A DNA stretch of 64,000 nt from Ascarosepion bandense (lineage: Eukaryota; Mollusca; Cephalopoda; Sepiida; Sepiidae), in the NCBI GenBank assembly GCA_037127315.1, contig JBBBDQ010000330.1:5015501-5079500 (forward strand). Direction: 5' to 3'. The notes under the pieces were generated by a model that saw only the letters and a list, made by a program, of their open reading frames with translations, ran no database searches and had not been told where the DNA came from. Below are positions 24,218 through 36,187 of the stretch, piece by piece. The position numbers and the translations under genes are program-made. The number at the start of each line of letters is the position of its first letter. The first letter of the stretch is position 1.

Positions 24218-24549
24218 TGGCATATTTCTCTTGTAGTCCTTCGTAATACGCCCCGCCCTTTCTCAAGTTCTCGACTTTCCACTCAGAAGTAGAAGGAACA
24301 GGCGATTCTGGCCTTTTTGATGTCTGTGAACTGGCATTATTTTCAGAATTCTACGCTGAGCTGGCTGGAATTGTCGATCCTCGAGTTTTTGCAGTTGGTA
24401 CATGCCACTCCCCTTCCTTCCCACTCCAGACTGAGGTAGAGGGAATTGGTGACTGAGGCATTAATGAAGCCTCTTCTATAATGCACTCCTGCCCAGGGAG
24501 GCTGTTCCTATTAGTATTTTCTACGCCTTAAAATACTGTTTTTTTTTTA

Positions 24550-25180
24550 AATCTCTCCCATACCAACAGAAAGTGGATATTGTAATATTTATTGAGCCAA
24601 TCAGAATCTACATCCAGGCTGTTATATAAACCAATTTGCTGGGCAGCTTTGAGCTGTCAGTTTCAACTTTAACTGATTAATGGCTGTTGCAATCTAAGGA
24701 TTCTGCAACCAATTTCTCCTTTATATGTTTTACCACAACTGCATGGGATGGTGTACACAGTCCTTAATTATGTTCTGCTCTATGGAGGGCAGGTCTTATC
24801 AGAAGAGGTATCTGCCAGGTGATGAACCATGCTTGAAGGTCATCCTGATTTTTTATGGGCCACAGATCTTTTATATTTTTTCTAATGATATCTTCACATA
24901 GGGTAAGCAGACTGGGGCTGTTTTCTGAGTGTTGTAATCTTCTTACACCCTTCTATCTCAGTTTATTGGAGCTTCTGTCATGTACACAGGGTAGTTCTTA
25001 CATTGTAGGATACTGCTTATACTAACCATTTCATGTTCATATATCTCTGGGTCACCACTTATGACTTTTGCTTGATGTTGTAGTGGGGAGTTAGGTGGCC
25101 AGATGCAAGAAGTGGTGTGGTCACTGAAATTGTCTGACAGCCATGACTGGATTCTCCTACATGAGGGCATGGTGCAGAAT
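24550..25180 (-). pseudogene. Penelope-type RT/GIY-YIG fragment, copy 2
   Basis: The minus strand gives PSCRRIQSWLSDN, LQHQAKVISGDPEIYEHEM, CKNYPVYMTEAPI and then, in another frame near 24770-24710, VYTIPCSCGKTYKGEIG. The last motif matches the nuclease signature Y-x-I-P-C-x-C-x-x-x-Y-x-G-E-T-G. The order spacer-nuclease fits a Penelope-like element with a CxC-bearing GIY-YIG domain. Stops and frame changes are frequent. It lies directly upstream of the Tx1 5' end. Confidence 0.75.
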
Positions 25181-25269
25181 CCTCTTGTCAGACATAGGGT
25201 CTTCCAGCAGCCATCATCTTGACCAAGGGCAGCACTACCTATTCAATGTATTAGATGATGAATGAAGGC

Positions 25270-27894
25270 ATTTAGTTTAAGGTAGGCTTATTTCTACTTT
25301 TTGACACTAGTGTAAACCAGATCAATGCCTATATTTTCAATCTAATGTAACAGAGCTATAGTAACTTTGTTTACCCCAGTCTAAAGTGGACCTATGTCTA
25401 TTTTGAAACTAGCATAAATCATATCAATGTCTCTCTTTTTTAATCTACTGTAACCCAGAATTATAGCTACTTTTTTACCCTAGTATAAAATGTACTTATG
25501 TCAATATATTGACTCTAGTATGAACCAAATCAATCTCTATATTTTTTTAATCTAGTGTAACCAGACTTATGGCTATGATTTTTACCCTAGTCTAAAATCG
25601 TCCTGTCATGATTTTGACCCTAGTATAAACTGGATCAATGTCTATATTTTTTCATCTGTTGTAACAGAACGCTAAAGCAACCTTTTTTATCCTAGTCTAA
25701 ATTGTACTTATGTCTACATTTTGATGTTAGTATAAGCCAGATCAATGCCTATATTTTTTAATCTAGTGTAACTCAGACCTATAGAAACCATGTTTTATTC
25801 TAGTCTAAAAGGAACCTATGTCTACATTTTCACCTAAACATAAATAAGAACAATGTTTAAACTTATTAATCTAGTGTAACACAGTGCTATAGTAATTTTT
25901 TTATCATAGCCTAAAGTAGACATGTCTACATTTTAACCTTAGTATAAACCAGTTCAATATTTATATTTGTAATCTTTTGAAACTCAATCATATAGCAACT
26001 TTTTACCACTGTCTGAAGTGGTCCTATATCTACATTTTTATGCTAGTATAAACCAGATCAATGTTTATATTTTTTAATTTAGTATAATCCAGATTTATAC
26101 CTCCCCTTTTTTACTAATATAAAATGTACCTGTGTCTATATTATTACCCTAGTATAAGTCAGATCAATGTCTATATTTTTTCATCCTGTGTAACACAGAG
26201 CTATAGCAACATTTTTTTTTTATCATAGTCTATAGTAGACCTTTGTCTACATTTGAACCTTAGCATAAACAAGATTAATATCAAATATTTTTTAATCTGA
26301 TGTAGCACAATGTTATAACCATTTTTTTTACCCTAGTCTAAAGTGAGCCTATATCTACATTTTGACCTTAGAATAAACCAGATCAATGTTTATATTTTTT
26401 AATCTAGTATAACTCAGGGCTACAGCAACCTTTTTTACCCTAGTATAAAGTGAACCTATGTCTACATTTTGACTTTACTATAAACCAAATCAATGTCCAT
26501 ATTTTTTTATCTAATGTAACACAGAACTATATTCATCATTTTTACCAATGTCTAAAGTGTATGTATGTCTACATTTTAACCTTAGTATAAACCAGATTGG
26601 TATTTTGATAATCTAGTTTAACACAGATCTTTAGCTACCTTTTTTACACTAAACTAAAGTTTACATATATATACATTTTGACTTTGGTATAGATAAGATC
26701 AATGGCTATATTTTTTTAATCTAATGTAACCCAGTTTTTGTAGCTACCTTTTTTGTCCTTGTCTAAAATGGACCTATATCTAGATTTTGACCCTAGTATA
26801 AACCAGAAAAATGTGTATATTTTAATAATCAAGTGTAAACCAGTTTTCTAGCTAACTGTTTGAAACCTATTTTTACATTTTGACCCTTGTATAAATCCAA
26901 TCAATGTCTGTATTTTTTAATCTAGCGTAAGCCAGCATTATATTTACCATTTTACTCTAGTCTAAGGTGTACATATGTCTACATTTGTACCTGAGAATTA
27001 AACAGAACAATATCTATATTTTTACTCTAGTCTAAACCAAAGTCAGAGCTATTTTTTTACCCTAGTCAAAGTGGCTCTATGTCTATATATTGACACTAGT
27101 ATAAACCAGATCAGTGTCTATACTTTTTAATCTAGTGTAATCCAGATTTATAACTACCTTTTTTTTACCTGAGTCTAAATTGGACACATATCTACATTTT
27201 GACCTTAGTATAAATAAGTTCAATGTTTATAATTTAAAATACAGTGTAACACAGAGCTATAGCAATCTTTTTTTTTTTATCATAGCCTAAAGTGGACCTA
27301 TGTCTACATTTTAACCCTAGTATAAAACAGTTCAATATTTATATTTGTAATCCAGTGAAACCCTATACCTATAATTTGGTCCTAGTATAAACCAGATCAA
27401 TATCTATATTTTTTCCCTAGTATAACCTACATCAATGTCTATATTTTTTAAACTAGTGTAACAGAGCTATAGCAACCATTTTATCCTAGTTTAATGTAGA
27501 CCTGTATCTACAATTTGATCCGACTATAAACCAGATTAATATTTATCTCTTGTAATCTTTTAGTAAACCAATGGCTATATTTTTACTTTAGTCTAAACCA
27601 AATCAATGTCAATATTTTGAATCTAGTGTAACACAGAGCTATAGCCATTTTTAGCAACATCTAAAGTAGACTTATATTTTTATTTTCATCCTAGTATTAA
27701 GCAAATCAATGTCTATATATTTTAATTTAGTGTCGCAGAGCTATAGCAACCTTTTTTATCCTAGTCTGAAGTGCACCTATATCTACATTTTGATCCCAGT
27801 ATAAACCAGTTCAATATCTATATATTTAATCTAGAGTAACATAGAGTTATAGCAACATTTTTTACCCATCTAAAATGGATCTACGCCTAAAGTA
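25270..27894. repeat. Satellite of three 36 bp subunits, block 1
   Basis: Units of about 36 bp start with CTAGT and alternate in a fixed order: CTAGTATAAACCAGATCAAT..., CTAGTGTAACCCAGAGCTAT..., CTAGTCTAAAGTGGACCTAT.... Three make a higher-order unit near 107 bp. Each subunit ends in a T tract before the next CTAGT. Divergence between units is moderate and indels are common, so this is an older satellite. No reading frame of note crosses it. Confidence 0.95.
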
Positions 27895-28548
27895 TGTAGA
27901 GATAATGACAAAGAAACACACATGTTATTTTTAATGAAACAAGACAAGATATACCTTTACAAATTTATAGATTTGAAGTTTCAGTAGCTTGCTTCAGGAC
28001 AAGTAATCAAACATTAATGGTTTGTAGTTTTGATGAATTGTCAAGAAGAGAAAATGTTCATATTAAATCATCATATATGAAGTAATATTCCAATATGCTT
28101 AAAACAATATGAGAGAGTTCATTTCTCACATAAAAGTTATACGGTATGAATAAAATGATATATTTTAATGTATTTGGCTTTGGAGTTGAATAGATTTTTT
28201 TAAAAGTTCACTGCTCTCATTAGAGGCTGATAATGTATTAGTGTGTAATTTGACATTGGTGTTATTCAGACACATAGAACTCTGTCTTGTTCTCTCTCTT
28301 CTTGTTTGATTCAACTTTCTCTGCCTATTGATATCAAAAAGTAATTTGACATCGGATTATCAGTTTGTAAGCTGCTCTCTTTTCATTGGTTAAAGTAGAT
28401 TTTCATGTAGCCTCATTAAATTTTGCCTTGGTCTTTTCTTCAGCCTGGAGCCGATCTCTTTTTCTATTGGTCAAAATAAATTTTTGCACAAGCTAACAAA
28501 TTTGAAAGCAGTGAAGAAAAGAGAGTTATTTTTATTTCATATTCAACA
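27895..28548 (-). mobile_element. Solo LTR inserted in satellite
   Basis: The segment interrupts the satellite and, as reverse complement, matches the LTR at 48131-49714 (shared blocks include AATAACTCTCTTTTCTTCACTG, GCTCTAATAA-type sequence and TAACATGTGTGTTTC). On its own strand it begins TGTTGAATATG and ends CTCTACA. The exact borders are uncertain by a few bases, so no target duplication can be named. It is about 650 bp and has no internal region. Confidence 0.8.
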
Positions 28549-29764
28549 CATGCCGACATTTTGACATGACTATAAACCAGATCAATGTCTATATTTTTAA
28601 TCTAGTGTTATCCAGATTTAAACCTACCTTTTTAATCATAGTCTACAGTGGTCCTATATCTATATTGCCATCATAATATAAACCAGTTTAATGTTTATAT
28701 TTTTTAATTTAGTTTAACAGCACTATAGCAACCTTTTTTAATCTAGTTGAAAGTGGAACTGTGTCTACATTTTTACCCTAGTATAAACCAGTTCAATATT
28801 TATTTTTTTTAATCTAGTATAACACAGAGTTATAGGTAGAATTGTTAAACTAGACTAAAATGGACTTAAGTCTACATATTTTTACCCTCATATAAACCAG
28901 ATTAATGTCTAAACTTTTAATCTAGTGTAACCAGACTTACTGCCATAATTTTCATCCTAGTCTGAAATAGACATATGTCTACATTTTGACCTTACTATAA
29001 ACCAGACCAGTGTCAATATTTTTTACATTAGTCTAACCCAGAGCTATAGCAGCATTATTTTACCCCAGTTTAACATGGACTGATATCTACATTTTTACTC
29101 TAGTATAAACCAGATCAGCATCCATACTTTTTAATCTAGTATAACACAAGACAGTAAACTATTTTAATGTAGACCTACGTTTACATTTCTTACCCTAGTA
29201 TAAACCACATCAATGTCAATATATTTTAATTGAGTGTAACCCAGAGATATAGCTAGCTTTTTACAGTATTTTAAAGTTGACATATGTCTACATTTTCACT
29301 TTGGTATAAGTTTTAATATATTGTAAATCAAACTTATAGCTACAATTTTTAACCTAGTCTAAAATGGCGCTTTATCAACATTTTGATTCTGGTAAAAACA
29401 AAATCAATGTCTATATTTTTTAATTTAGTATAATCAATGGTTATAGCAACCATTTTTATACAAGTCTAAAGTAGACCTATGTCTACATTTTGACCTTAAG
29501 ATAAACCATATCAATATATATTTTTTAATCTAGTGAAATTTACCTACCATTTTTATCGTAGTCTAATATGGACCTATGTCTATATTTTGATCCTAGCATA
29601 AACCAGATCAATGTCTATATTTTTAATCTTGTGTAACCAGATTACTATTGATATTTTTAATCTTGTGTAACTACTTTTTCTTTATTTTAATTTAAAGTAG
29701 AACTATGTCTAGATTTTGAACCTAGTATAAATCAGTCTGTGTTGTTATCTAGCGTAACCCAGAG
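28549..29764. repeat. Satellite of 36 bp subunits, block 2
   Basis: Continuation of the same ~107 bp higher-order array after the LTR, in the same phase and orientation. It runs up to the LINE fragment. Confidence 0.93.
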
Positions 29765-30283
29765 TTATAACTCGTTTACAAATATTTTCATGGCTCCTGC
29801 TCTGACAAGCTTAGTTGCCTGGTGCCTCCTCTACAAGAATTTACCCCAGCAACCAGACTGGCAGCAAGGTCACACAACCAAATGAAGCTGTCACTTCTAT
29901 TCCCTCAGCTTCTTTTCTCACACTTTTTACCTGTGGAACTCCCTTCCGTATACTTACTTCAATGATAGCTACATTCTCCAAGAGTTTAAATGCAATATCA
30001 AATGCCATCTCTTATCCCCTTGACTCATATCCTTCTCTTATCTTTTCCCAATACCTACCTGAATCTTGTTCTTCTCCCTTCTCACTCTTCTCTCACACAA
30101 CTCTTTTCACGCTAATATTCCCATCCTTCTCTTGCGTATTCTCTGACACCCCTGTAACCAGTTCCACTTCAGTTTCTCTTTCTCTTCACCCTCCTCCAAT
30201 GTAACTTTTCACTCTCCTTTTATGTAGCCCCCTGTGAGCCAGTAGCAGTACTGCCTTGCTTAAGGTGAAACGATTAAAAAAAA
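29765..30283 (+). mobile_element. LINE 3' fragment inserted in satellite
   Basis: Starts within the ...YFHGSCSDKLS coding block and shows LPQQPDWQQGHT in a shadow frame and the FFSHTFYLWNSLPYTYF block in the real one. It ends with the family tail TGCCTTGCTTAAGGTGAAACGATT and an A run. Satellite sequence (TCTAGTGTAGCCCAAAC) follows the A run directly, so the insertion is later than the array. The 129 aa plus frame at 29815-30204 is a by-product. Confidence 0.88.
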
Positions 30284-31040
30284 AATCTAGTGTAGCCCAA
30301 ACTTATAGTTTCCTTTTTTATAATAGTTTAGAATAGACTTATATTTACATTTTATTCCTAGTATAAAGATCAATGTCTATATTTTTTTAATCTAGTTTAA
30401 CCCAAACTCATAGCTACCTTTTTTATCCTTGTCTAAAGGGTAAATTTTGATTGTAGTATAAACCAGATCAATTTGTATGTTTTTTAATCTAGTGTAACCC
30501 AGGTTTATAGCTACCATTTTTTACCTTATAAAACAGATCAATACCTATATTTTTAATTTAATGTAACCCAGTGCTATACAAACCTTTTTATCCTTGTCTA
30601 AATTGAACCTATGTCTACATTTGATCCAGTATAAACCAAATCAATGTCTATATTTTTTAATCTAATACCCACAACATATTTCTACATTTTGACACAAGTA
30701 TCAACCAGATCAATGGATATTTTCTAATAATCTAGTGTAATCCAGTTTTATAGCTACCTTTTTTACCCTAATTTAAATTGAACCTATGTCTGTATTTTGA
30801 ACCTAGTATTAGCCATATCAATGTCTATTTTTAAATAAGCTGGTATAACCCAGAACTTTATCTTCCTTTTTTACCCCAGTATAATGTGAACCTATGTCTA
30901 CATTTTGATCCTAGTATGAACCAGATCAATGCCTATATTTTTTAATCTAGTCTAACTCAAACTTATAACTACCTTTTTATCCTAGTCTAAAATGGATCTA
31001 TGTTTATGCTTTGAACTTTTCTGTAAATTAAATCTATGTT
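30284..31040. repeat. Satellite of 36 bp subunits, block 3
   Basis: The last block of the satellite, fading out near 31040. The next 31040-31960 bases are AT-rich and I see nothing in them. Confidence 0.93.
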
Positions 31041-31944
31041 TACAAATTTATTAATTCATAGTCATTCTTGTCCTGTTAGACTTGTATTTAATCTTAGATA
31101 ATTTAAAAAGTCTTGAAATATCATTAAATTAATCAATCTAAACACCTCATTCAGTAATCAGGTTGTGGAATCATGTAAAATAGATTTTTTTTATTAGCAA
31201 CTAGATCTAATTTGTAAAAATATAAACAACAGGGTTATTCCCCTTGACACACATCATCTGGCAAAATTTGAATGATGCATTCTTAAGGCTGTACTTTGAC
31301 CTCCAGAGCTTAATTTGGTGAGATTATTAAATTATAAATGTTGCAAAGGTAAATTATATTCCACATTAAATAATCCAACAAGGGTTGATATTTGAACTAT
31401 TTACAAAGATGAAGACAACAGTTTGAACAATGGAAATAATGTAGTCACAATACCTCATTTTAGAAATATAGACAAATGTTATATATCATGATGTTAAGCA
31501 ATGTATCTGTAAGAACATAGAAGATGAAATCACTAAACAGATTTCAGTCAATATAGTTTGTATTCTATTCTTATTATTGCCAATAGGAAAGGCATAGATT
31601 CACCAACTCTACAAGGTTATTCACTAGATTAAACCATACTGCTGTTGCTGCTGTAAAACCTGTCAAATACTACTAAGAAGATCATAATCAAGTCATTTTC
31701 ATTGGCCCAAGAAATGCTGTTCTCCCAATGAATGGTACTCGTCTGCTTTAAACTGATTAAGTAATTGAGACAATATGTTGAAGTTTTTTAACTGACAAAT
31801 TGTCATTATTGTATACTGCATACAATTGCAAGAGAACAAATGAAAAATGCTGCCAGTGAGGAGAAAATAAAAAAGATATGTTAAAATAAAAATCTCTGTA
31901 TTACCAGCATAAAAAAAATGAAGGCCAATTGTCTCTTTGTGGTT

Positions 31945-32330
31945 GAGAGAAAAAACCTGAAGGATGGCATGGTCAGTAGAGCTTGACTGTTGAAGACTGT
32001 GTCTGGTTGGTTGACTCAAGGCCACTGGTGAACTTGGCAACTGCCTGCTTACTACCTTGAGTGTCACAAGCAGTTCTTTTAAAACAGTTATGATAGATAT
32101 TTAGCGTTTAATCTATGTATCTACTGGATTGTCCTCAAACATTTCTTTCCAATCACATTTGTCATTTATAATTCCCTTCTAGAAGAGGGAATTGACCTAG
32201 AGGATAGGGGAGTCAGTATTGTACAGGCCTGGCATTGAAGCTTGTGTCAGGTTGGTTGACTTAGGGTTATTAGTGAACTCTATGATTGCCTGACTTGAGT
32301 GAAATTAGTGGATTTTTTTAAGCAAGCAGG
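31945..32330. repeat. Pair of related ~110 bp repeats
   Basis: 31960-32065 (GTCTGGTTGGTTGACTCAAGG, then CAACTGCCTGCTTACTACCTTGAGTG) and 32195-32310 (GTCAGGTTGGTTGACTTAGGG, then GATTGCCTGACTTGAGTG) are diverged direct copies. They could belong to a SINE family. No coding sense is seen. Confidence 0.6.
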
Positions 32331-32540
32331 TGGATACATGACTTTATTTTGCTTTTTAGTGTTTACATCCAGTTGAAAGGTTTTGATGTAAATGTAATCG
32401 TAAAATTATAAAATTTGAAACAGAGTATAACATCATTATTATATGAATTATTATTCAGGCTAGCAGTCCAATCTTGGTTGTTAGATCACTAGCTTTCTTT
32501 ATGTGACTTCATAGTGTTAAGTAGCTTTAATTGATTATTT

Positions 32541-33260
32541 TGAAGCTATAGGGAGATGGTTAATGTTTATTAATTCGGCCTTGTGTCGTACATAACCAAA
32601 CTACCTACAGTTTACAAGTTTTATCCAGAATTATCAGAAGGTTTGGTTGGCAGCAGAAAGTTGGATTAGTGGAATTTGTGTAAAATAATGTAATATTGTA
32701 AGAATAAAAATATTCATTTTGAATGTTAAAATAGAAATTTATTGATGGAAAAGGATAACAAGAATTCGTAGAAGTAAATGCTATTTAGAAATATTATTAA
32801 GAACTTAAGAGTAGAGTTCATAGTAGTCCTTGTTGGATGTATGTTATCGTTGAGTAGGAATGTTGAGAATAATGAAGAAGTAAAAGGAATCAGCACATGA
32901 GAAAGAAGGAGAAGGAAATCGATGTTCAACGCAACCTATGTCCGGATCATGGATGATATTCTCCCGTTACATTTTAGTTGTGTCTCTCTCTCATTGCTCC
33001 CACTTGACTGACTGACACTGATTTATAGTCATCTAGATATTTCACACTGGATCACTAAGTCCTTTTACTCTTGCAAATTACTTCCATTGGTCAGAAAATC
33101 AATTTAACATCTACTCACAAAATCCGGTTTCGACTTTTTCTGTAAGCAAGAGGTCAATCCTTTTTCGATATGGCAAAACCATGATTTCACATGTCATTGT
33201 GAATTTTTGTAAAAGTGAAGAAGAAAGTTGATTTTAATTCTTAATTTCTTATCCACCACA
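32541..33260 (-). mobile_element. Solo LTR with 4 bp target duplication
   Basis: On the minus strand it begins TGTGGTGGATAAGAAATTAAG and ends in CTTCA (32541). The four bases ATTT flank it on both sides (32537-32540 and 33261-33264). It is related to the LTRs at 47148-47824, 48766-49686 and 51176-51827, sharing the CTTCACTTTTAC start region and the ACACAAGGCCGAAT 3' block. The length is 720 bp with no internal coding region. Confidence 0.88.
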
Positions 33261-33751
33261 ATTTACACTATGTACATTTGGACTATTGTTATCATCTTTG
33301 TTGTTGTTATCATATTTCAGCCGTTATGCCCTCTGGCCTTCATCAAGTGGATATCAATTTGGGTAGCCTACAAGAAATTCTGAATTGAACCCTTTATTTA
33401 ATCTATGGTGATAGACTGTTCTCATTCTATTGCCCATGTGTAGAAATATCTTGTCGAGTTCTTTTTTTTAATACCACTCAGTTATTGCTGGCTGTTTTCA
33501 CTGTGTCCAAGTGCATTCTGTCTGACCCTGAGATTAATCTCATAATTACGATGTCACCCAATTTCACAAACTAATACATTAATCCACTAGACTAGGGGAT
33601 AATAGCCTAGTGGAAGAGTGTATGTGAACTCACTGGAAGCTGATGAGCAATAAATAGGCAGTACTAAAAATAAGAATTAGGCAAGATATCCTTAACTATG
33701 GACAGTGGGATGAGAATAGTCAGAATTCACTGTAGGTTACCCAGATAATAT

Positions 33752-34108
33752 ACAGGGTGCCCCAGAATTAACTATTTCAATGAAATTAGGTAATTCTTTA
33801 AAAAGCTGACACAATATTATGCTTATTACTTAATTATGATACAAAACAAATAGATTTATAAATCTTACATCAAAACTTTATTGAAAATGTTCACTGTGTG
33901 CTCCATCTTTGTCCCTACAAATTTCAAATTTATCCTTAGAATTGCAAAACACTTTTTGAAGTATTTCAGGAGTTATTTTCTGTACTGCTAACTGGGTGTG
34001 TCCTTTAAGCTCAGCTAAACTATTGGATTTTTGGCAATAAACCTTTGTTTTTATGAAACCCCATGCAAAGAAATTGGGGTTGGGCAGTGAAGATGTGTAC
34101 TTGTGCAT
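33752..34108 (-). pseudogene. Mariner-like transposase C-terminal remnant
   Basis: The minus frame 34108-33878 gives LPNPNFFAWGFIKTKVYCQK followed by LAELK, EILQKVF and a GAHSEHF end. This matches the third-Asp region and C-terminus of Tc1/mariner-superfamily transposases (family pattern: D-F-F-x-W-G-x-x-K-x-x-V-Y); here the Asp is Asn. A likely inverted terminal repeat, ACAGGGTGCCCCAGAATTAA, lies at about 33752. The rest of the transposase is absent. Confidence 0.75.
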
Positions 34109-34504
34109 TCATTATTAATAGGATTCTGAAAAGGAATGAAAATAAAATTTTAAAAAATTATAAAGTTATCAGCAATATTAGAAATTTGTACATTTCTAAC
34201 GCATTCAATATAATGAACAGAAATAAAAGTGAGTTTTGCAAAAACTTGTCTGATTTCACTGAAATAATTAATTTTGGGAAACTCTGTATGTACACCTGAT
34301 GATGGTCAGAGGGCACAATGGTTGAAACACTGTGATAACAACAAAGATGAGGCCAATAGAGTAAATAATGATAACTCCTCATCCCAGAAATGCAGACAGT
34401 AAGCCTTTATTGAATTTTGAATATTGAACTGAATTCTTTACTCCATTCACCTTTCATTTTTAGGGGAGATTTCATATGACTCACCAGTCTTATTTACCTT
34501 TTAT

Positions 34505-34625
34505 AATAATGGTTAATTTCTTCCATTGAACTAGAGCATGTGACTTTTCAGTACTACCCAACCCAAGGTTTGAACTCACAACTACCAGGCTTTAATCAAT
34601 TAGTTTGTCTCTTGGATAATCCCTC
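34505..34625 (-). repeat. tRNA-like SINE head
   Basis: On the minus strand, AAGAGACAAACTAATTGAT is followed by GTTGTGAGTTCAAACCTTGGG, a B-box-like block with the usual complementary end. This is a decayed tRNA-derived head. The bases between here and 34950 are AT-rich with nothing else recognised. Confidence 0.45.
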
Positions 34626-34949
34626 ATTTAAATTTTAGAGTCTTAAACCTTATATTTCTAATCAGGTAGTGGAATTTATCAGAGTCCTGCATCAGATGAA
34701 ACTCTCTGAGTGAGCTGAGGATTGGATAAATGTATTTATTTAATTTCTTCCCAATTTTTTTCATTTGCTGAAAAGCAATTAAAATTTTTGTTTGATTAAT
34801 ATTGATCCAATTTTTATATTGTGCGTTGAGCTGGAAATGATTTCTTTGACGAGCATTTGTTGGTTTTAATTTCCACTGTGTTACAAGTCATCAGAGTTAT
34901 GATTGTTTTTTAAAGAGCTCCAAAACATGTGAAGGGAAAACGCTGCAAA

Positions 34950-35295
34950 AGTTTATCTTTACTGCTACTTCCACGGAAAATGTTGATGAGCTTCATTCCT
35001 TAGTCTCACCAATTCTAAACCTCACAGCTAACCCCTGCCATACCATGTACGCTGAATTAAAGCATCCACATTCCCTTTGTATTCCATTAGTAAGAAGAAA
35101 GTTTAACTAGAACAGCTTCATTTCAAGAAACATACTTTGTGAAACCAACTCCCAAGAGGATGCTTTTCTAACTACAATTTTTACCTCTTCAATGTTAACA
35201 ATTATTTTTTTGCACATATCTTCATAAACTGCACTTCTTAAGTATTATTATTGGGTAGCTCTTTGGCCTTGCATAACTCACAAAGGTTTCACTTG
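34950..35295 (+). mobile_element. Possible diverged LINE 3' fragment
   Basis: One plus frame reads HPHSLCIPLVRRKFN followed by NSFISRNILCETNS, which follows the pattern of the C-terminus of Jockey/CR1-group proteins (H-P-x-x-V-x-x-P-R-x-x-x-F-x-x-x-S-F-F-x-R). It ends in TTTGGCCTTGCATAACTC, a weak match to the family tail. A similar block lies at 56330-56670. It is strongly decayed. Confidence 0.4.
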
Positions 35296-35509
35296 GAGTT
35301 CAGGCACTGCAAACAACTGGGAAAATTGTTAAATTTGACAAATAGACATTGTGAGGCCATATGAAATTTGTATTAGATCAATTCATTCATTTTTCATGGC
35401 TTATCAACTTTTTACAGGTTATTTAAAGCCAGAAAATATTTTTAGATTCTAACAATTTTTTTGGGTGGAAGGTGATAAATTTCTTTTGAGGTAATAATGG
35501 CTTAGTAAG

Positions 35510-35541
<32 letters not shown>

Positions 35542-35704
35542 CTCTCATTATGATTGAGCCCTCTGGAGAAGAAAATTTTAAAAACAGTTACCACTTCTGT
35601 GATTTACGCATTACTCTTCAGTAAGGAATTGAGTTCTCCCACTAACTAGTGCATTTATACACCACTATATAACCCGCTAAAATTTCTCCTCTCTCATTCC
35701 ATGC

Positions 35705-35790
35705 ATCTATGGCTTAGAGAGTAAGGACTTCGACTGACGCCAGTTCTGTTGGGTTTCAATCCCAGCTGGAAGCAGGTGGATCTCTAGCTA
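35705..35790 (+). repeat. tRNA-like SINE head
   Basis: TATGGCTTAGAGAGTAAGG looks like an A-box region and GGGTTTCAATCCCAGCTGG like a B-box stem. Positions and spacing fit a tRNA-derived SINE head in + orientation. Confidence 0.5.
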
Positions 35791-35880
35791 CACTGATGAG
35801 CTGTGATACAGTAAAACAGGCTTGTATATGGATGACTAATATATATATAAAGCTTTAGTGCAAAGAATTTGTCACTTTAA

Positions 35881-35953
35881 CTGAGCAGGTTATTGCTAAC
35901 TTCGAAGTTTAATGAGGACACTATTATGATGAGTTCAATCATTGGGGCTGGGC
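35881..35953 (-). ncRNA. Hammerhead-ribozyme-like sequence, family 1 copy A
   Basis: On the minus strand the order is AGCC, CCAATGA (core CUGAUGA, changed), a long imperfect stem II, TAAAC (core GAAAC, changed), the self-complementary ACTTCGAAGT as stem III, then T and AGC, and finally CTGCTC. It aligns block by block with copies B and C. Core changes suggest it no longer cleaves. Confidence 0.6.
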
Positions 35954-36033
35954 TTATTTTCTGCTCCTTCACTCATCGAGGCTGAGTTTATTTTTTGATA
36001 TATATATATAACGCAAAAAATTTGTCAATTTAA

Positions 36034-36106
36034 CTGAGCAGGTTCATGCCAACTTCAAAGTTTTGTGAGGATACCATTATGATGTCTACTCATCAGGGCT
36101 GACTCT
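36034..36106 (-). ncRNA. Hammerhead-ribozyme-like sequence, family 1 copy B
   Basis: On the minus strand: outer stem I GAGTCA, inner stem I GCC, intact CTGATGA, stem II with GACATCATAATGGTATC, then AAAAC in place of GAAAC, a short stem III ACTTTGAAGT, cleavage-site T, then GGC pairing with GCC, and CTGCTC pairing with the outer GAG-CA. This is the strand order of a type I hammerhead. One core base (G12) is altered. Confidence 0.7.
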
Positions 36107-36187
36107 TTTTAGATTGTAAGAATTTTTTGAGGAAGATAATAATGGTTTAGTGATATATATATATATATATATATTTTTAAAAAATCT

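Larger units (their letters stand above)
18830..24530 (-). mobile_element. Tx1-like LINE, nearly full length
   Basis: A minus-strand non-LTR element of about 5.7 kb in the Tx1/L1 group (family assignment by gene order and motifs). From its 5' end: a gag-like ORF1 with a zinc knuckle (about 24220-22520), an endonuclease (22484-21713), an RT (21574-20170) and a C-terminal zinc knuckle (about 19750-19490), then a 3' UTR to about 18830. Base composition is markedly more GC-rich than the surroundings. Frameshifts break both ORFs. The copy at 5630-9010 is its older relative. Confidence 0.88.

Noticed and set aside
25270..31040. 36 bp repeats as a CRISPR array
   Set aside because: The units are contiguous with no unique spacers, the context is eukaryotic, and there are no cas genes.
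34063..34299. 78 aa plus frame
   Set aside because: AT-rich, overlaps the mariner-like remnant in antisense, and has no recognisable domain.
33320..34345. CUGAUGA...GAAA(C) spacing in the GGTTGAAAC repeats (also near 17960 and 54800) as another hammerhead
   Set aside because: The 21-base spacing between the two blocks is conserved and a GGYC/GGYY stem II can be drawn, but an extra base precedes stem II and no convincing stem III with a UH cleavage site was found.
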